Source of the DNA: Euborellia annulipes
Lineage: Eukaryota > Arthropoda > Insecta > Dermaptera > Anisolabididae
DNA length: 64,000 nucleotides
Direction: 5' to 3'
NCBI GenBank assembly: GCA_023213315.1
Contig: JAKCPI010005336.1
Span: 59,605-123,604, forward strand
Positions 34,801-41,117 of the stretch are shown in pieces. The notes under the pieces were generated by a model that saw only the letters and a program-made list of their open reading frames with translations, searched no databases and was not told the origin of the DNA. The position numbers were made by a program, and so were the translations under genes. Each line of letters begins with the position of its first letter. Positions within the stretch are counted from its first letter, which is position 1.

Positions 34801-37563
34801 AGCAAAAAAAATCTTGAAAATTTCGATTTTTCTAAACTTTAAGCCGTTTGCAGCACGTCTAAATGACCTCCGATTGGAATGAAACTTAAAATTTATATGT
34901 ATTCTAACTATCTGCATAATTTGACGGGGTGCGGCGTTAAAAATAATTTGAACTTTCTAAATAAAAGCCGTTTTAGAGCCCATTTTCGACTAAAATCTAT
35001 TTTGCTCTATATCTCTAAAACTGTGCCTGATGGAAAAATTCTAACTACATATCTGAATTCAGGGTGAAAAAATGCACTAGGTTCACTAATCAGATATCTT
35101 GTGAAAAAAACCTTGTCGACTAGTGTAATTGATTTATACATTTTATACAAAATTGTTGGAGCGAATTTTGAGAAAATCGAAAAAAAAAGTACATTAGTAA
35201 AATACTAGTACTTTTTAGCCGATTTTGTTTCAAAGCTTATTTACACAACTTAGAGGAGGGAATGCCTAACTTAAATATAAAATTTCAACCTCATAGCTCA
35301 TTTCCTTCATGCATAAAAATGTCCACACAGACACACACACAAACCCAATTTGCGGGACCCACTTTTTTGAACTCAGGGGACCTCAAAACATGTAAATCCA
35401 TCAAAAGCTCGACATCGAATTTTTGACATGATCGCAATACGTATATATAGGAATAGAATAGAATACAAGAGAAAGTAAAAATTTACGTTTCCATTCTGAT
35501 GTACACACGAAAATTTCCCCAAATTAATTATAGGGTATAAATCATGACTGCACATAAATTAAATACATATGATTATTTTTTTTGAATCATGACTTGCATA
35601 TGACATGCCTCTTAATGAGGAAGTAATCAAATTTTTTACTTTTTTATCAATGAACTCCAAAGATTATTTTTATCGTAAACTTCAAATAATTCTTTCTAAT
35701 CTTATCATATTTTAATTTTTTATAAGAAATTCGATTTTTTTTAATTACATAAGAATACGAAGCTATCGCGCTGTATGGGGGGAGGGGCGGGGACATTAAA
35801 ATAAATTTAATCATAAACCGATAATTAACGGAATCAGATTAAAAATTGGATATAATTCAAATAACATTTATATAATTTATAAATAGTATAATTAGGTTGG
35901 CAAAAATAAAATTGACTTAAAATTGATGGCTTAAATAAAAATAAATTCGAGAGATGCGGGTGGGGTTTGTTTCGTCAGGTCTAGACTCTTATATAAGCAG
36001 AAAAGAAAACATTTTATTTGAAATTTTTCAGGATTATTATTATGGAAATATTTATGAAAAAAAAATTGTTTAATAAATCAATATTTGCATAATATAAAAT
36101 TAGCATGTTTGAAGTATGAAAAGTTATTAGTATTAATCAGCATAATTAATATTTTACTTCTTTTTAATGTTAAGAAAAAGTTAAAATTTTTAATATAAAT
36201 ATCACCAATTTCATGTGATATTCATGGGCATAACTAGGGGGTGCCGGGCCCCCCCTCCTAGGCCAAATTCTCAAGTTACGCCCATGGTGATATTATATTC
36301 TTTGTTAAGTTTTGAATTACAATTATTTCTCAAGTATAGAGATTAATCTCTACAGGCCGGTTGCTTCAGATCTAGTCAACACGCTTAACCTTGGAGTTAA
36401 AATTAAAATCGAACTTTGGGTCTTAGCTAGATAACTTCGATTGAGCTCTTATTTAATCATATGATTAGTTTAAATAGACACGGAAGTCATAGTCAACTAG
36501 CTTACTCAAGGTATAGCTAGTTAATTAGAAGTGAAGCAACCGATCCTAAGTGATGGCGAGTGAGGTCATAGCATCTTTATTAAAGTTTTGACCACGTTTT
36601 ATTATTTCTAATCACGTGATTGTTTGCAATGTTTTATCTTTTTAATTAAATATTTATGAACATGTTAATGTGCATACAGTATATTAATTAATATTTCTTT
36701 TTCTTTTTTTGTTGTATTAGGTAACTACCGATGACTCTAGTATATATTACGTATAAAATAAACTAATTACAAACACTTGTTTCAAGTTTTTATTTTGAAG
36801 TAATTGAGCATTTCATTGTCATCGTCATTGGGTATCGTATTATAATGCACGTATTTAAAAAAAAAAAAAACTTGAATCAGCTTTCAAAACATTTTTAGTG
36901 ATATTAATTTCTAAAATGCTATTTGTAATCAATGTCTTGTGCCTCTAAGCAAATTTTTTTATTTAATGTTTTATGCTTAAGAGGCATAATAATTAGAATA
37001 TCTAAAAAAAAAAGATAGGCTTAGCCAAGTGGGACGCTGAAAATACTTCAAATTAAAAAAATAAATTCATATCGGTGATTCATCATACTTAAGCAGATGG
37101 AAAGTGAAGTTATTTTTAAATTATTTGAGATACTTTTCAATTTTTTTTTTTTGTTCAAATAAAATAAATATTGTTAGAAATGAAATATAAAAAGTCTGCG
37201 AAGGTGGTGAAAATAACATTCATTTATTAATGTAAATTAATTTTATCCTACTGACTGTGAAATAATTATATTTGCAAATAATTATATCAACATCAAAAAC
37301 AAATAAATTGATTGATAAATGAAATTTAATTATCCCGGTGTATTAATTTATAAATGAATGGCGTTGGTTATATATGTATATAATAGAATAATTATAATAC
37401 AACGAGGAATTCTCACCGGAAGCAGGCGACTTTGATGATCTAAAGGGACTAAAGGTTTCTCAGGCAAAGGTCTGCTGGCAAGATAAAAGGCTGATGCAGC
37501 TGCGACTCCTGTGATGGCGAGGACACCTGCTGGACCCCCGATATAATGGAGGTACTGGTCCAT
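1729..37563 (-). CDS. ACSL: Long-chain acyl-CoA synthetase (ACSL1/5/6 type), whole gene, 11 coding exons
   Basis: Activates long-chain fatty acids to acyl-CoA (fatty acid + ATP + CoA to acyl-CoA + AMP + PPi), normally on ER or mitochondrial outer membrane. Coding exons in transcript order: 37563-37417, 11243-11120, 6552-6283, 6200-6001, 5935-5735, 5634-5417, 4137-3987, 3698-3420, 3358-3215, 3152-2979, 1866-1729. All introns are GT-AG and phases match throughout, giving 2046 nt = 681 aa, close to the usual family length of about 700. Landmarks: N-terminal hydrophobic anchor (about 10-30), ATP-binding loop YTSGTTGNPKG (259-269), YGQTE (442-446), TGD (522-524) and IDRKKHIFKL in the signature region, and the C-terminal lysine in LTPTLKSKRP. 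KKHIFKL.QGEYI is the ACSL1/5/6 form, not ACSL3/4. A second first exon at 28132-28209 gives a 658-aa isoform. No frameshift or in-frame stop is seen. Confidence 0.97.
2131..2206 (-). repeat. SINE family E fragment
   Basis: AGGTCTATTTCGGCATC...CCATTTAGACCC...TATTTATTTCAATTGATTGG matches the tail half of the SINE at 54557-54717, same orientation. The following 2210-2900 holds no recognised element; it is more GC-balanced and may be an old repeat. Confidence 0.6.
2979..3152 (-). CDS. ACSL: ACSL exon 10
   Basis: Residues 579-636, phase 0. Acceptor GAAATTTCAG region read as AATTTCAG|TCCTGT, donor GAACAG|GTAATT. Encodes CIVAIVVPDVDVIKCWA and ISWGKEAGLKSFEQ of the C-terminal domain. Confidence 0.95.
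3215..3358 (-). CDS. ACSL: ACSL exon 9 (hinge)
   Basis: Residues 531-578, phase 0. Acceptor AATTTTCAG|AATGGA, donor TTAAAG|GTATGT. Encodes NGTLKIIDRKKHIFKL then SQGEYIVPEKIENIY. The hinge around D538-R539 links the large N-domain to the mobile C-domain, and the histidine/isoleucine pair places it in the ACSL1/5/6 group. Confidence 0.97.
3420..3698 (-). CDS. ACSL: ACSL exon 8 (adenylate-binding motifs)
   Basis: Residues 438-530, phase 0 at both ends. Acceptor TTTTTCAG|GTAGTC, donor CTTACG|GTAATT. Contains EGYGQTECCAPVT (substrate/adenylate contact), KLVDVPEMEY, GEICVKGTNVFQGYY and DGWHHTGDVGMW with the catalytic-domain aspartate D524. Confidence 0.97.
3788..3860 (+). mobile_element. Tc1/mariner-like element end fragment
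   Basis: CAGTAAGCGCCACAATTAAG then TCCCTACCTGTGAGCTAG is the same terminal inverted repeat as the element at 26488-27016. A single end, in the ACSL exon 7-8 intron. Confidence 0.55.
3987..4137 (-). CDS. ACSL: ACSL exon 7
   Basis: Residues 387-437. Acceptor TTTATTTTAG|GGGC, donor CTGCCTT|GTGAGT. Encodes GIIRNNSFWDKLVFRKV and RLMLVGSAPLAGNVLTFIR, the conserved GSAP adenine-binding motif. Confidence 0.95.
4373..4622 (+). mobile_element. GAA-tailed retroposon (family D), full copy
   Basis: Head GCTCAGGGGCCCACATCTTG, body GGATGGCGACCACGAGC..., tail (GAA)n. Flanked by a perfect 14-bp duplication GGTAGTGAAGTTTT at about 4355 and 4622, so it was inserted by target-primed reverse transcription. Open frames across it on both strands are not real genes. 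Confidence 0.85.
4652..4955. mobile_element. TIR element with internal TGCAATATTG repeats
   Basis: Ends CCCAGACAGCTTG and CAAGCTGTCTGGG, 304 bp. The interior is mostly variants of TTGCAATATTGC and holds a second inverted pair, GGCGGACA at 4754 and TGTCCGCC at 4807. CCC/GGG ends and TTAA at the right flank suggest a piggyBac-like MITE, but the left flank is not TTAA. Confidence 0.65.
5005..5275 (-). repeat. tRNA-like SINE with a perfect B box
   Basis: On the minus strand CTCGGGTTCGAATCCAGCTT contains the pol III B box GGTTCGAATCC. The downstream block TCTCCTCTTAGGGTAGGGAA recurs, diverged, at about 16838-16950. Not a functional tRNA: no cloverleaf. Confidence 0.6.
5417..5634 (-). CDS. ACSL: ACSL exon 6 (fatty-acid gate region)
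   Basis: Residues 315-387. Acceptor TTTTGCAG|AATGGA, donor AAAAG|GTAATA, end phase 2. Encodes VGFFSGEIPRLPEDM and PAVPRLLNRIYDKV. This segment corresponds to the fatty-acid gate region whose exons are alternatively used in vertebrate ACSL1/6. I found only one version here. Confidence 0.96.
5735..5935 (-). CDS. ACSL: ACSL exon 5 (ATP-binding loop)
   Basis: Residues 248-314, phase 0 at both ends. Contains the P-loop YTSGTTGNPKGVMLSHENVV that binds the ATP phosphates, and ISFLPLAHMLERCCE. Acceptor TTTTTTTAG|CCG, donor TGTGAG|GTATAT. Confidence 0.97.
6001..6200 (-). CDS. ACSL: ACSL exon 4
   Basis: Residues 181-247. Acceptor TTTTTCAG|CCGATA, donor GAGTTG|GTAAAT, end phase 0. Begins ADIAVVVCEDD and ends LGASKDFQEL. 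This is the least conserved part of the AMP-binding domain in ACSLs. Confidence 0.94.
6283..6552 (-). CDS. ACSL: ACSL exon 3
   Basis: Residues 91-181 (both end codons split). Acceptor TTTTGCAG|AT, donor AACAAG|GTGATT. Encodes NNGRCLGWR, QWLHYNE, VGIYSQNCPEW and MVIVPLYDTLG, the start of the AMP-binding domain. Confidence 0.96.
7485..7670. repeat. Head-to-head tRNA-like SINE pair (family C), palindromic
   Basis: Left half is the reverse complement of the SINE 3' part (CCCGAGAAAATAAGGG, GTTGAACCACGGA = inverted B box). The right half starts as a forward SINE head (GTGGTCTAGTGGAAAGGGCA) and ends CGGCGGCACACCCTTAC...TCGGGTATATGAAT. It folds into a long hairpin. The surrounding ACSL intron 2 (6560-11110) otherwise holds only the elements listed here. 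Confidence 0.65.
8813..9023. mobile_element. hAT-like MITE
   Basis: Ends CAGGGGTTCCCGACC and GTTGGGAACGCCTG. Flanking octamers CTCCAAAA and CTCTAATT match at only five positions, so this is an old copy or the left end is imprecise. A GGTTCGAACCC B-box-like site lies just left at about 8708. Confidence 0.5.
9781..10358. mobile_element. Palindromic element with a nested MITE
   Basis: Outer arms 9781-9831 (AGATGAGATAAGGTCAATTC) and 10308-10358 (inverse) enclose an inner element at about 9833-10299 with ends CAGGGGCGCCGGAAC and ATTCCCGGCGCCTTTG. The inner element has G-rich and C-rich blocks near its ends. Confidence 0.6.
11120..11243 (-). CDS. ACSL: ACSL exon 2
   Basis: Residues 50-90. Acceptor TTGTTGTAG|GGACCT, donor TCTA|GTAAGT, end phase 1. 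Encodes GPEMIRVSKFYKDSKEGKF and then VSFIDKDVQTLYDTFRKGAK, the conserved N-terminal linker of ACSL proteins. This is the first exon shared by both isoforms. Confidence 0.95.
12190..12600. mobile_element. Palindromic MITE interrupted by a family D retroposon
   Basis: Outer element matches the intact copy at 20459-20620 (TAGCCTTGAGCTTAGGCAACC ... GGCTCCACTCTCGAGCA). A family D copy (about 12342-12540, GAAGAAG tail) is inserted in it with a 13-bp duplication TTGGTTGACTAAG at both sides. Family D is therefore the younger here. Confidence 0.75.
12832..12980 (+). repeat. tRNA-like SINE (family E), complete
   Basis: GACCCGTGGCTCAGAG (A box), CACGGGTTCGCTTCCCGTCC (B box), body ATTTGACT...GAAATAAATAGGGA, tail TAAATGGCCTTAGATGCCGA then AAAAGATCTT. 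Other copies: 2131-2206, 9068-9100, 16563-16685, 18012-18040, 46581-46627, 54557-54717. Confidence 0.75.
13591..13884. mobile_element. Near-perfect palindromic foldback element (family G)
   Basis: Arms TTATTATGGGAGTTTTTAAT...GACCACATTTTGTTATTAAT read identically on both strands around a centre near 13735. Each arm carries CAGTCGTTTTCAAGTA and [hairpin]-CGAAACGTTGTA. A second copy at 26393-27245 is split by a Tc1-like element. Confidence 0.75.
15537..16153 (+). repeat. Dispersed repeat family A
   Basis: Starts AATCTGGTGTG, contains TTGTTACCATGGTAACCATT, AATTTTGAGAAAATCG, ACACAGACAGACC, CTCGACATTGAATTTTTGAC and ends at TATATAGAGCTAAGAGAAAG. Other copies, some partial: 24745-25472 (+), 29125-29450 (-), 30062-30330, 31233-31500 (-), 33398-35478 (+, interrupted), 37735-38395 (+), 42010-42350 (-), 42905-43525 (+), 47230-47660 (+), 51365-51910 (+, interrupted). 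No coding sequence; no class assigned. Confidence 0.7.
16563..16685 (-). repeat. SINE family E, partial
   Basis: AAGGTCATTTTCGGAATCTAAGG ... CATGGGACGGGAGGCGAAC corresponds to the tail and B-box half of the family E SINE. The next kilobase (16690-17360) shows only a degraded SINE piece at 16838-16950 and a long G run at about 17159-17175. Confidence 0.6.
17366..17872. mobile_element. Palindromic element split by a hAT MITE
   Basis: Left arm ATTATGGGAAGGATAAAAAA and right arm TTATCCTTCCCATAATTTAA are inverted copies, both also containing AACGAATTTTG and an ATCGATTTCG-type block. The hAT MITE at 17544-17774 is inserted between them. Confidence 0.7.
17544..17774. mobile_element. hAT MITE (family B), intact target duplication
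   Basis: Ends CAAGGGCGGATACA and TGGATCCGCACTTG; perfect 8-bp duplication ATCTGATG at 17536-17543 and 17775-17782. Interior has GGGGGTAATTACCCCC, TATATTCTGGTAAACAAGTA and GACCAGTCACA. Confidence 0.88.
17912..18329. mobile_element. hAT-like MITE
   Basis: Ends CAGCTATTCTCAACCGCTGG and GGTTGAGAAACGCTG, with GGTCCGCGGGCCAC near the right end. A small SINE E fragment is inside (18012-18040). No convincing 8-bp duplication. Confidence 0.55.
20118..20315 (-). mobile_element. hAT MITE family B, degraded
   Basis: Minus-strand copy: GGTAATATGGTGTGACTGGC, GTACTTGTTTACCAGAATAT, GATAATTACCCC. The terminal inverted repeats are eroded. Confidence 0.55.
20459..20620. mobile_element. Palindromic MITE, intact
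   Basis: Ends CAGTCTGATGTGCTC and GAGCACATCAGACTG; subterminal TAGCCTTGAGCTTAGTCAACC pairs with GGTTGCCTAACCTCAAGGCT. 162 bp. Confidence 0.75.
21005..21265 (+). other. Open reading frame of unknown origin
   Basis: 86 codons, stop at 21263, no ATG at its left end (frame opens after a stop at 20978). The peptide looks protein-like (KQFREYNVKQFVIIYFDVNE, WISGPSSQLDRKKYYHFL), with mixed charge unlike the other A+T-rich frames here. No flanking acceptor or donor decided. It may be a fragment of a transposon or of a retrocopied gene. I do not recognise it. Confidence 0.25.
21551..21889. mobile_element. Palindromic foldback element with hammerhead-like cores
   Basis: Ends CACATGATGAAGAGGTAAGT and ACTTACCTCTTCATGTG. 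Long arms include TTTAATCTCTTGGCGATAGA and AATTTGCTCTTCCAGCTGG. The right arm carries CTGATGA-hairpin-GAAA at 21780-21803. Confidence 0.75.
22023..22075 (-). mobile_element. Mariner/pogo-like terminal fragment
   Basis: Minus-strand CAGTATACTCAACATAATAC at the left of an otherwise unrecognised stretch; single end only. Confidence 0.35.
23020..23292 (-). mobile_element. hAT MITE family B, intact target duplication
   Basis: Right end CCGCCCTTG, left end degraded to CAGTATCGGATCC; perfect 8-bp duplication TTTTCTAC at 23012-23019 and 23293-23300. Carries G runs of up to 11. Confidence 0.85.
23722..24108 (+). mobile_element. Family D retroposon split by a family B hAT MITE
   Basis: Family D head at 23722 and 3' part from about 24022. 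The insert (about 23838-24020) starts CAAGAGCGGATCC. The whole is flanked by a direct repeat of about 22 bp beginning AATATTTTCTTATTTCG, on both sides. Confidence 0.75.
26393..27245. mobile_element. Family G palindrome split by a Tc1-like element
   Basis: Same arms as 13591-13884 (CGTTTCAACTGCTTATTTTG ... GCAGTCGAAACGTTGTAGTA), interrupted at 26488. Confidence 0.7.
26488..27016. mobile_element. Tc1/mariner-like non-autonomous element
   Basis: Ends CAGTGAGCGCCACAATTAAG and CTTAATTGTGGCGCTCACTA inside a TA duplication (26486-26487, 27017-27018). Subterminal TCCCCACCTGATAGCTAG pairs with AGCTATCAGGTGGGGA. The interior holds a strikingly GC-rich block at about 26670-26715. Confidence 0.75.
27465..27590 (+). 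mobile_element. Family D retroposon, 3'-truncated
   Basis: Head GCTCAGGGGTCCACATCTTG to TTTTCAACAGCCC; the 3' part and GAA tail are missing. Confidence 0.6.
28132..28209 (-). CDS. ACSL: ACSL exon 1b (alternative proximal first coding exon)
   Basis: ATG at 28209 in a strong context (CAAGATGG) opens 26 codons ending at a near-perfect donor, CCT|GTAAGT. Phase 0 matches the shared next exon. The peptide MVPPCCVAQEPIRMP... then IDMTHQSDVIP aligns with LDHQSRLLP of exon 1a, and both join GPEMIRVSKFYKD. The hydrophobic anchor is absent; instead there is a Cys-Cys pair near the start. The reading frame is open further upstream but has no ATG there, and no acceptor fits, so I read the upstream part as 5' UTR driven by the promoter at about 28526-28586. 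Isoform length would be 658 aa. Inference: a differently localised, perhaps soluble or acyl-anchored, isoform. Confidence 0.8.
28500..28590 (-). promoter_or_regulatory. Putative core promoter for ACSL exon 1b
   Basis: On the minus strand a CCAAT box (28586-28582) lies about 45-50 bases upstream of a TATA-like element AATAAATATAAG (28537-28526), with a CAGCTG E-box between them. The spacing is that of a classical promoter and predicts a start near 28500, giving a 5' UTR of about 290 nt to the ATG at 28209. The block is more GC-balanced and less repetitive than its surroundings. No transcript evidence is available. Confidence 0.45.
29571..29636. repeat. Short near-perfect hairpin
   Basis: GCACAGTACACAACTTTCTC pairs with GAGAAAGTTGTGTGCTGTGC across a short loop. 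Part of a family A-like copy; the motif also appears at about 30255-30310. Confidence 0.6.
31522..31928. mobile_element. pogo-like MITE
   Basis: Ends GTCCACTCTCGATAATTCGA and TCGAATTATCGAGAGTCGAC; interior has further CTCGATAAATCGAAA blocks. It lies inside a family A copy. One similar end (AGAATCCCGATAATTCG) is at about 45609. Confidence 0.6.
31955..32545. repeat. Head-to-head SINE C pair split by a hAT MITE
   Basis: Left arm GATATACCCGAGAAAAAGGG...GGTGTGCCCTTACCACTA is the inverse of right arm TAGTGGTAAGGGCACACCGT...TTCGGTTTATGAATTAAT. The hAT element 32094-32360 is inserted in the centre. Confidence 0.7.
32094..32360 (-). mobile_element. hAT MITE family B, intact target duplication
   Basis: Ends CAAGGGCGGATCCAG and GTATCCGCCCTTG; perfect 8-bp duplication CCTAAAAA at 32086-32093 and 32361-32368. 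Confidence 0.9.
33944..35125. mobile_element. 1.18-kb foldback transposon with CACTA-type ends
   Basis: Ends CACTAGTCGACAA and TTGTCGACTAGTG, flanked by a 3-bp duplication TAA (33941-33943, 35126-35128). Inserted into a family A copy whose sequence resumes on the other side. Arms of about 495 bp are nearly identical: a 62-codon frame reads the same on the minus strand at 34199-34011 and on the plus strand at 34879-35067, and is a mirror artefact rather than a gene. The centre (34442-34633) has its own ends CACTGGTCGAACAAAATGGA and TCCATTTTTTCGTCCAGTG, homologous to the outer ends. Confidence 0.88.
36223..36286. mobile_element. 64-bp miniature hAT-like remnant
   Basis: Ends CATGGGCATAACT and AGTTACGCCCATG; perfect 8-bp duplication GTGATATT at 36215-36222 and 36287-36294. 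Interior is GC-rich (GGGGGTGCCGGGCCCCCCC). Confidence 0.75.
36350..36550. mobile_element. Palindromic MITE family H, intact
   Basis: GGCCGGTTGCTTCAGATCTA ... TTAGAAGTGAAGCAACCGAT, inverted arms with TTATTTAATCATATGATTAG in the middle. Reference copy for the nested one at 4190-5390. Confidence 0.65.
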
Positions 37564-37571
37564 TTCTTCTA
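37417..37571 (-). CDS. ACSL: ACSL exon 1a (distal, membrane-anchor N-terminus)
   Basis: Coding from ATG at 37563 to 37417: 49 codons, phase 0, donor CCG|GTGAGA. The peptide starts MDQYLHYIGG, followed by a hydrophobic alanine/valine-rich segment (about residues 10-30) and RPLPEKPLVPLDHQSRLLP, as in ACSL N-termini, where this segment anchors the enzyme in the membrane. A pyrimidine-rich acceptor (TTTCATTTCAG) ends at 37572, eight bases upstream of the ATG. The exon is therefore internal to the transcript, and at least one non-coding 5' exon lies further right; I could not place it securely. Confidence 0.93.
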
Positions 37572-38399
37572 CTGAAATGAAACAACAACAGCATCATTAA
37601 TATACTAGCATTTGACTCTATTTTAGACAGGAACATCGCTGATTTGTGTTTATTTTAAAAAATTAATTTGAGTGGAAAATTTATTATATAGAAAGAGAGA
37701 ACAGAAGGAAATTCAAATTTTCAAAATTTCCATAGACTCTCTATCAATTGTATTTTAAATGTTAACTGTTTGAAATAAACTATGGTTATTTTTCAAAATT
37801 TTAATTCTCATATTTGGATATTTTATACACTAGAGAGAATCCTAAATAAATACAAAATTTCAAAAGAATTGAAAATAATTTTTTTCTAATTTGTAAAAAG
37901 TTCCAAAGGGGACCCCCTTTTGAATCGAAATTTACATGCAAATCCCCATAGGGATTTAACATTGGTTCTATTGAAGGAGGAATCGAAAAATGAATTTGAA
38001 AAATCTGTAATACTACATCAGTAAAGTGTACTTCAAACAATTTTCACTAAAAATTTTACTGATATACTTTTTAAAGAATATCTAAAAAATAGTTGATTTA
38101 TGAATTTTAATCAAAATCGTTAGAGCCAATTTCGAGAAAATAGAAAAAACTGAAAAGTACTTCCAAGTAAAGTACTTGTATTTTTTAGGCAATTTTGTTC
38201 AAAAGTTTATTTTAACTGTCCGGGAGGATAACCTAGCTGATATATAAAATTTCAATCTCGTAGCTCGTTTCCTTCATGCTTAAAATCATTATGAACCCAC
38301 AGAGAGACAGACCAATTTGCGGGACCCACTTTTTTGAACTCAGGGGACCTCAAAACGTGTATTTACATCAAAATCTAAAAAAAAATACATTTTATTAAC

Positions 38400-40380
38400 T
38401 AGGTAGATGTTTGTTTGAAAAGAGATGGAATTTTTTCAAACAACGCTCAAATAGACTGTAAATAAGACAGTCAATATATCGTTTGAGATAACAAATTAGC
38501 GAGATAAGTTCGTGTTTGATTGGGCAGAAATTGCGCCCCCTGGAGTCCCACCAGGGGACTTTTTGAACAATTTATTAAATTAAACCCCCTTTCCTATTAT
38601 TTTTGCTAGACTATTGAGGAAGATTTCCCCCATCCTACCTTGATTGTGTCCCAATCCCTACGAATGAATCACAGCATTAGCCAGAGAGGAGAAAACACTA
38701 GGCCTACATGTTTTTCTTTTATATAGACTAGAAGCCCCTCAGGAGGATACAGGAAATTCCGAGAGAGTCACGGACAGAAAACATTCCAGTGACATTAGTA
38801 AAAATATCAACAAAGAGATAAGATTTAATGTGATTTTATTGAACATATCGTATTTAATAGGATGAGATTATTTATTTATAATGGGAACCGTGGGACTTTG
38901 CACAGTCTGGTTTCTCGGGGCCACCCACCCGACGTTCCGCATAATTCTTGGTGACTGTTACTCTATTCGATAGTCGATCTCGTTGTTTATGATTATTACT
39001 ATTATTATCACCAAAATAATTTGCAACTTTGTTGTTTCTTATCAAAGTCATTGGCGGGTCAATAATTGACCGAGAAATTTATTATCTATTTAGAAATATT
39101 TAGCCAACTGCTAACAAAAAAAAAATAATAAAAACAATTTAAAACAAATATTTATTCGAGGAAAAAAAGTATTACCACGCGATGCAGAGGCCGCAAGGGA
39201 ATTAGAAAGGCATGCTTCGGGTGTTCAAGTTCATGGGCATAAAATGTAATTATTAATAAATTTGGCTATTATTTAAGAGAAGATTAACCAAAGATAACGA
39301 GATGACCGATAAAAAAGATCGAACAAAGGCATCTTAAAAGAAGAGATTTTAGAAAATAAAGAGGTAGAAGAAAATGGATGGAATGCAGCGTTTCGTAACG
39401 CCTTGAGGGGCATAAATCGAACTTGCTCTAACGAGTATTAATAAGAGGATGAGATTTTTAACCTGTTAAAAAAAACTTCCGAAGTTTTTCAAACACAATC
39501 AGCACAACAATAGTGAAAAGGAACGAGTCAGAATGAACTAAACAGTAAATCCCAATGAACTAGTTCATTTTAACTCTATTTCTAACCTCAACTCCTTGTA
39601 ATCGTAAACAGGCTCAGGTTTTGTGAAGGAGGTACCATAATAATTGAAAAAACTCGATATAAAATAGATGAATTAATGATAAATAAAAAAAAAAATATAG
39701 AAAGCGCATTATCAATTTCCTGTTACATCAATAAAGGCTTAAAATAAAATTCATTTACGTACGTTTTTAGAGCACATACTTAATAATTATTAACAAATAA
39801 TTAAACACTATATTTTAAATTTACAATCAGAGCTGTAATGGAAATAGTATTTTTGCTTTCTGATTTGTGACCTTCCGGAGAATCTCCTTCTCCTTCCTCG
39901 CTGCTATTTCTTCCCCTACTTCTCCTCCTTTATCTTCTCTCTCCGCATTTACTAATATATAAGATATTATATATGTTAAAATTAGTTATACACATTTTCT
40001 TTTAATAGATAAACTATGCGCAGATAATAGTTACCCTAGAGATCTTATCTTATTTAATAAATAAGACACACAAGTTGAAAGAATAAGCAAAAAAAAAAAA
40101 AATTCCATTGAACGATACAACCCCTGATAAAAATTTTTCGGGCTGAATTATAAAACCATCAAAATAAGGTCGTCTTATGAGGATTTAGACGGCGAAGTAT
40201 ACAAAATTGATTGTGAAGGTTGATAATTGTACAAAATATTACAAAGAGGTTACGAAATTCTGAATTAAAGAGTGCCTAGGCTTTTTTGTTAATGAGAAAA
40301 CATCAACATCAATGGCTTTCAAAAATCATGAAGAATTATAAGATTTTATAAAAATATAAATTAAAATCAAAACAAAATTT
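38400..40380. other. No gene or recognised repeat
   Basis: More GC-balanced in 38510-39650 than the rest. A minus-strand TATAAATA lies at 38880-38873 and a polypyrimidine tract at 39880-39955. It could hold a non-coding 5' exon of ACSL, but no splice site stands out. Confidence 0.4.
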
Positions 40381-40689
40381 CAAAGGGAGGCATGCTGGTC
40401 TCAGGCCTGACGTTTCGGTCGCACATAAGACCATCCTCAGGACCAAGTCAGTGTCAATACATTGATCCTCTATTGGTCATTTTGGCAATATTATTTTTTC
40501 AATTCAAGTTTTTTCAAATACTGTTCAATACTGTTAATAATTATTATCCAGGGGGCACAATTTTGCCTAACCCTAAGCACAAACACATCTCGAAAATTTC
40601 TAATCTTAAACGATATATTGACTGGATAACACAGGTTAACAAAAAATTTTTTTTTGTGTTTTGGACAAAATAAAAAAAAAACCTTGAAA

Positions 40690-41030
40690 TTTGTGTACTT
40701 TTTCAGTTTTTCGCTTATATCTCGTAAACTAAGCATATTTTATGTACCATGATACATTAGAAAGTTGTAGAGTATTAAATTTTCTAAAATTTGCTTGATA
40801 AAACGAATATGTAGACCGAATATTAACCGAGATTAGGCCCATCAAAGTTTCTATTTGTTTTACATTTCGAGAAACTTTGGACTTTTTTCAGTTTTTCGCT
40901 TATATCTCGCAAACTAAACATATTTTGGGCACTATAGTACCAAACAAAATATTAAATTTGCTAAAATTTGGTTGATAAATCGAATTTGTAAATTTAATAT
41001 TTACCGAGATACGGCTTTCGATGTCGAGAT
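40690..41030 (+). repeat. Two-copy tandem repeat, 185-bp period
   Basis: ACTTTTTCAGTTTTTCGCTT then ATATCTCGTAAACTAA recurs 185 bases later (at 40704 and 40889), with similar following sequence. A family A-like end (GTCGAGATTTTGACATGATC) follows at about 41020. Confidence 0.65.
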
Positions 41031-41117
41031 TTTGACATGATCGCCCAATACTTTAAAAGAAAGTATAAATATACACATAATACGGGCCAGTGAAGAAAAT
41101 TCATTTAATTAATATTT

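Noticed and set aside
34011..35067. Two identical 62-codon frames as a duplicated gene
   Set aside because: They are the two arms of the foldback element read on opposite strands; no ATG-context, splice or family support.
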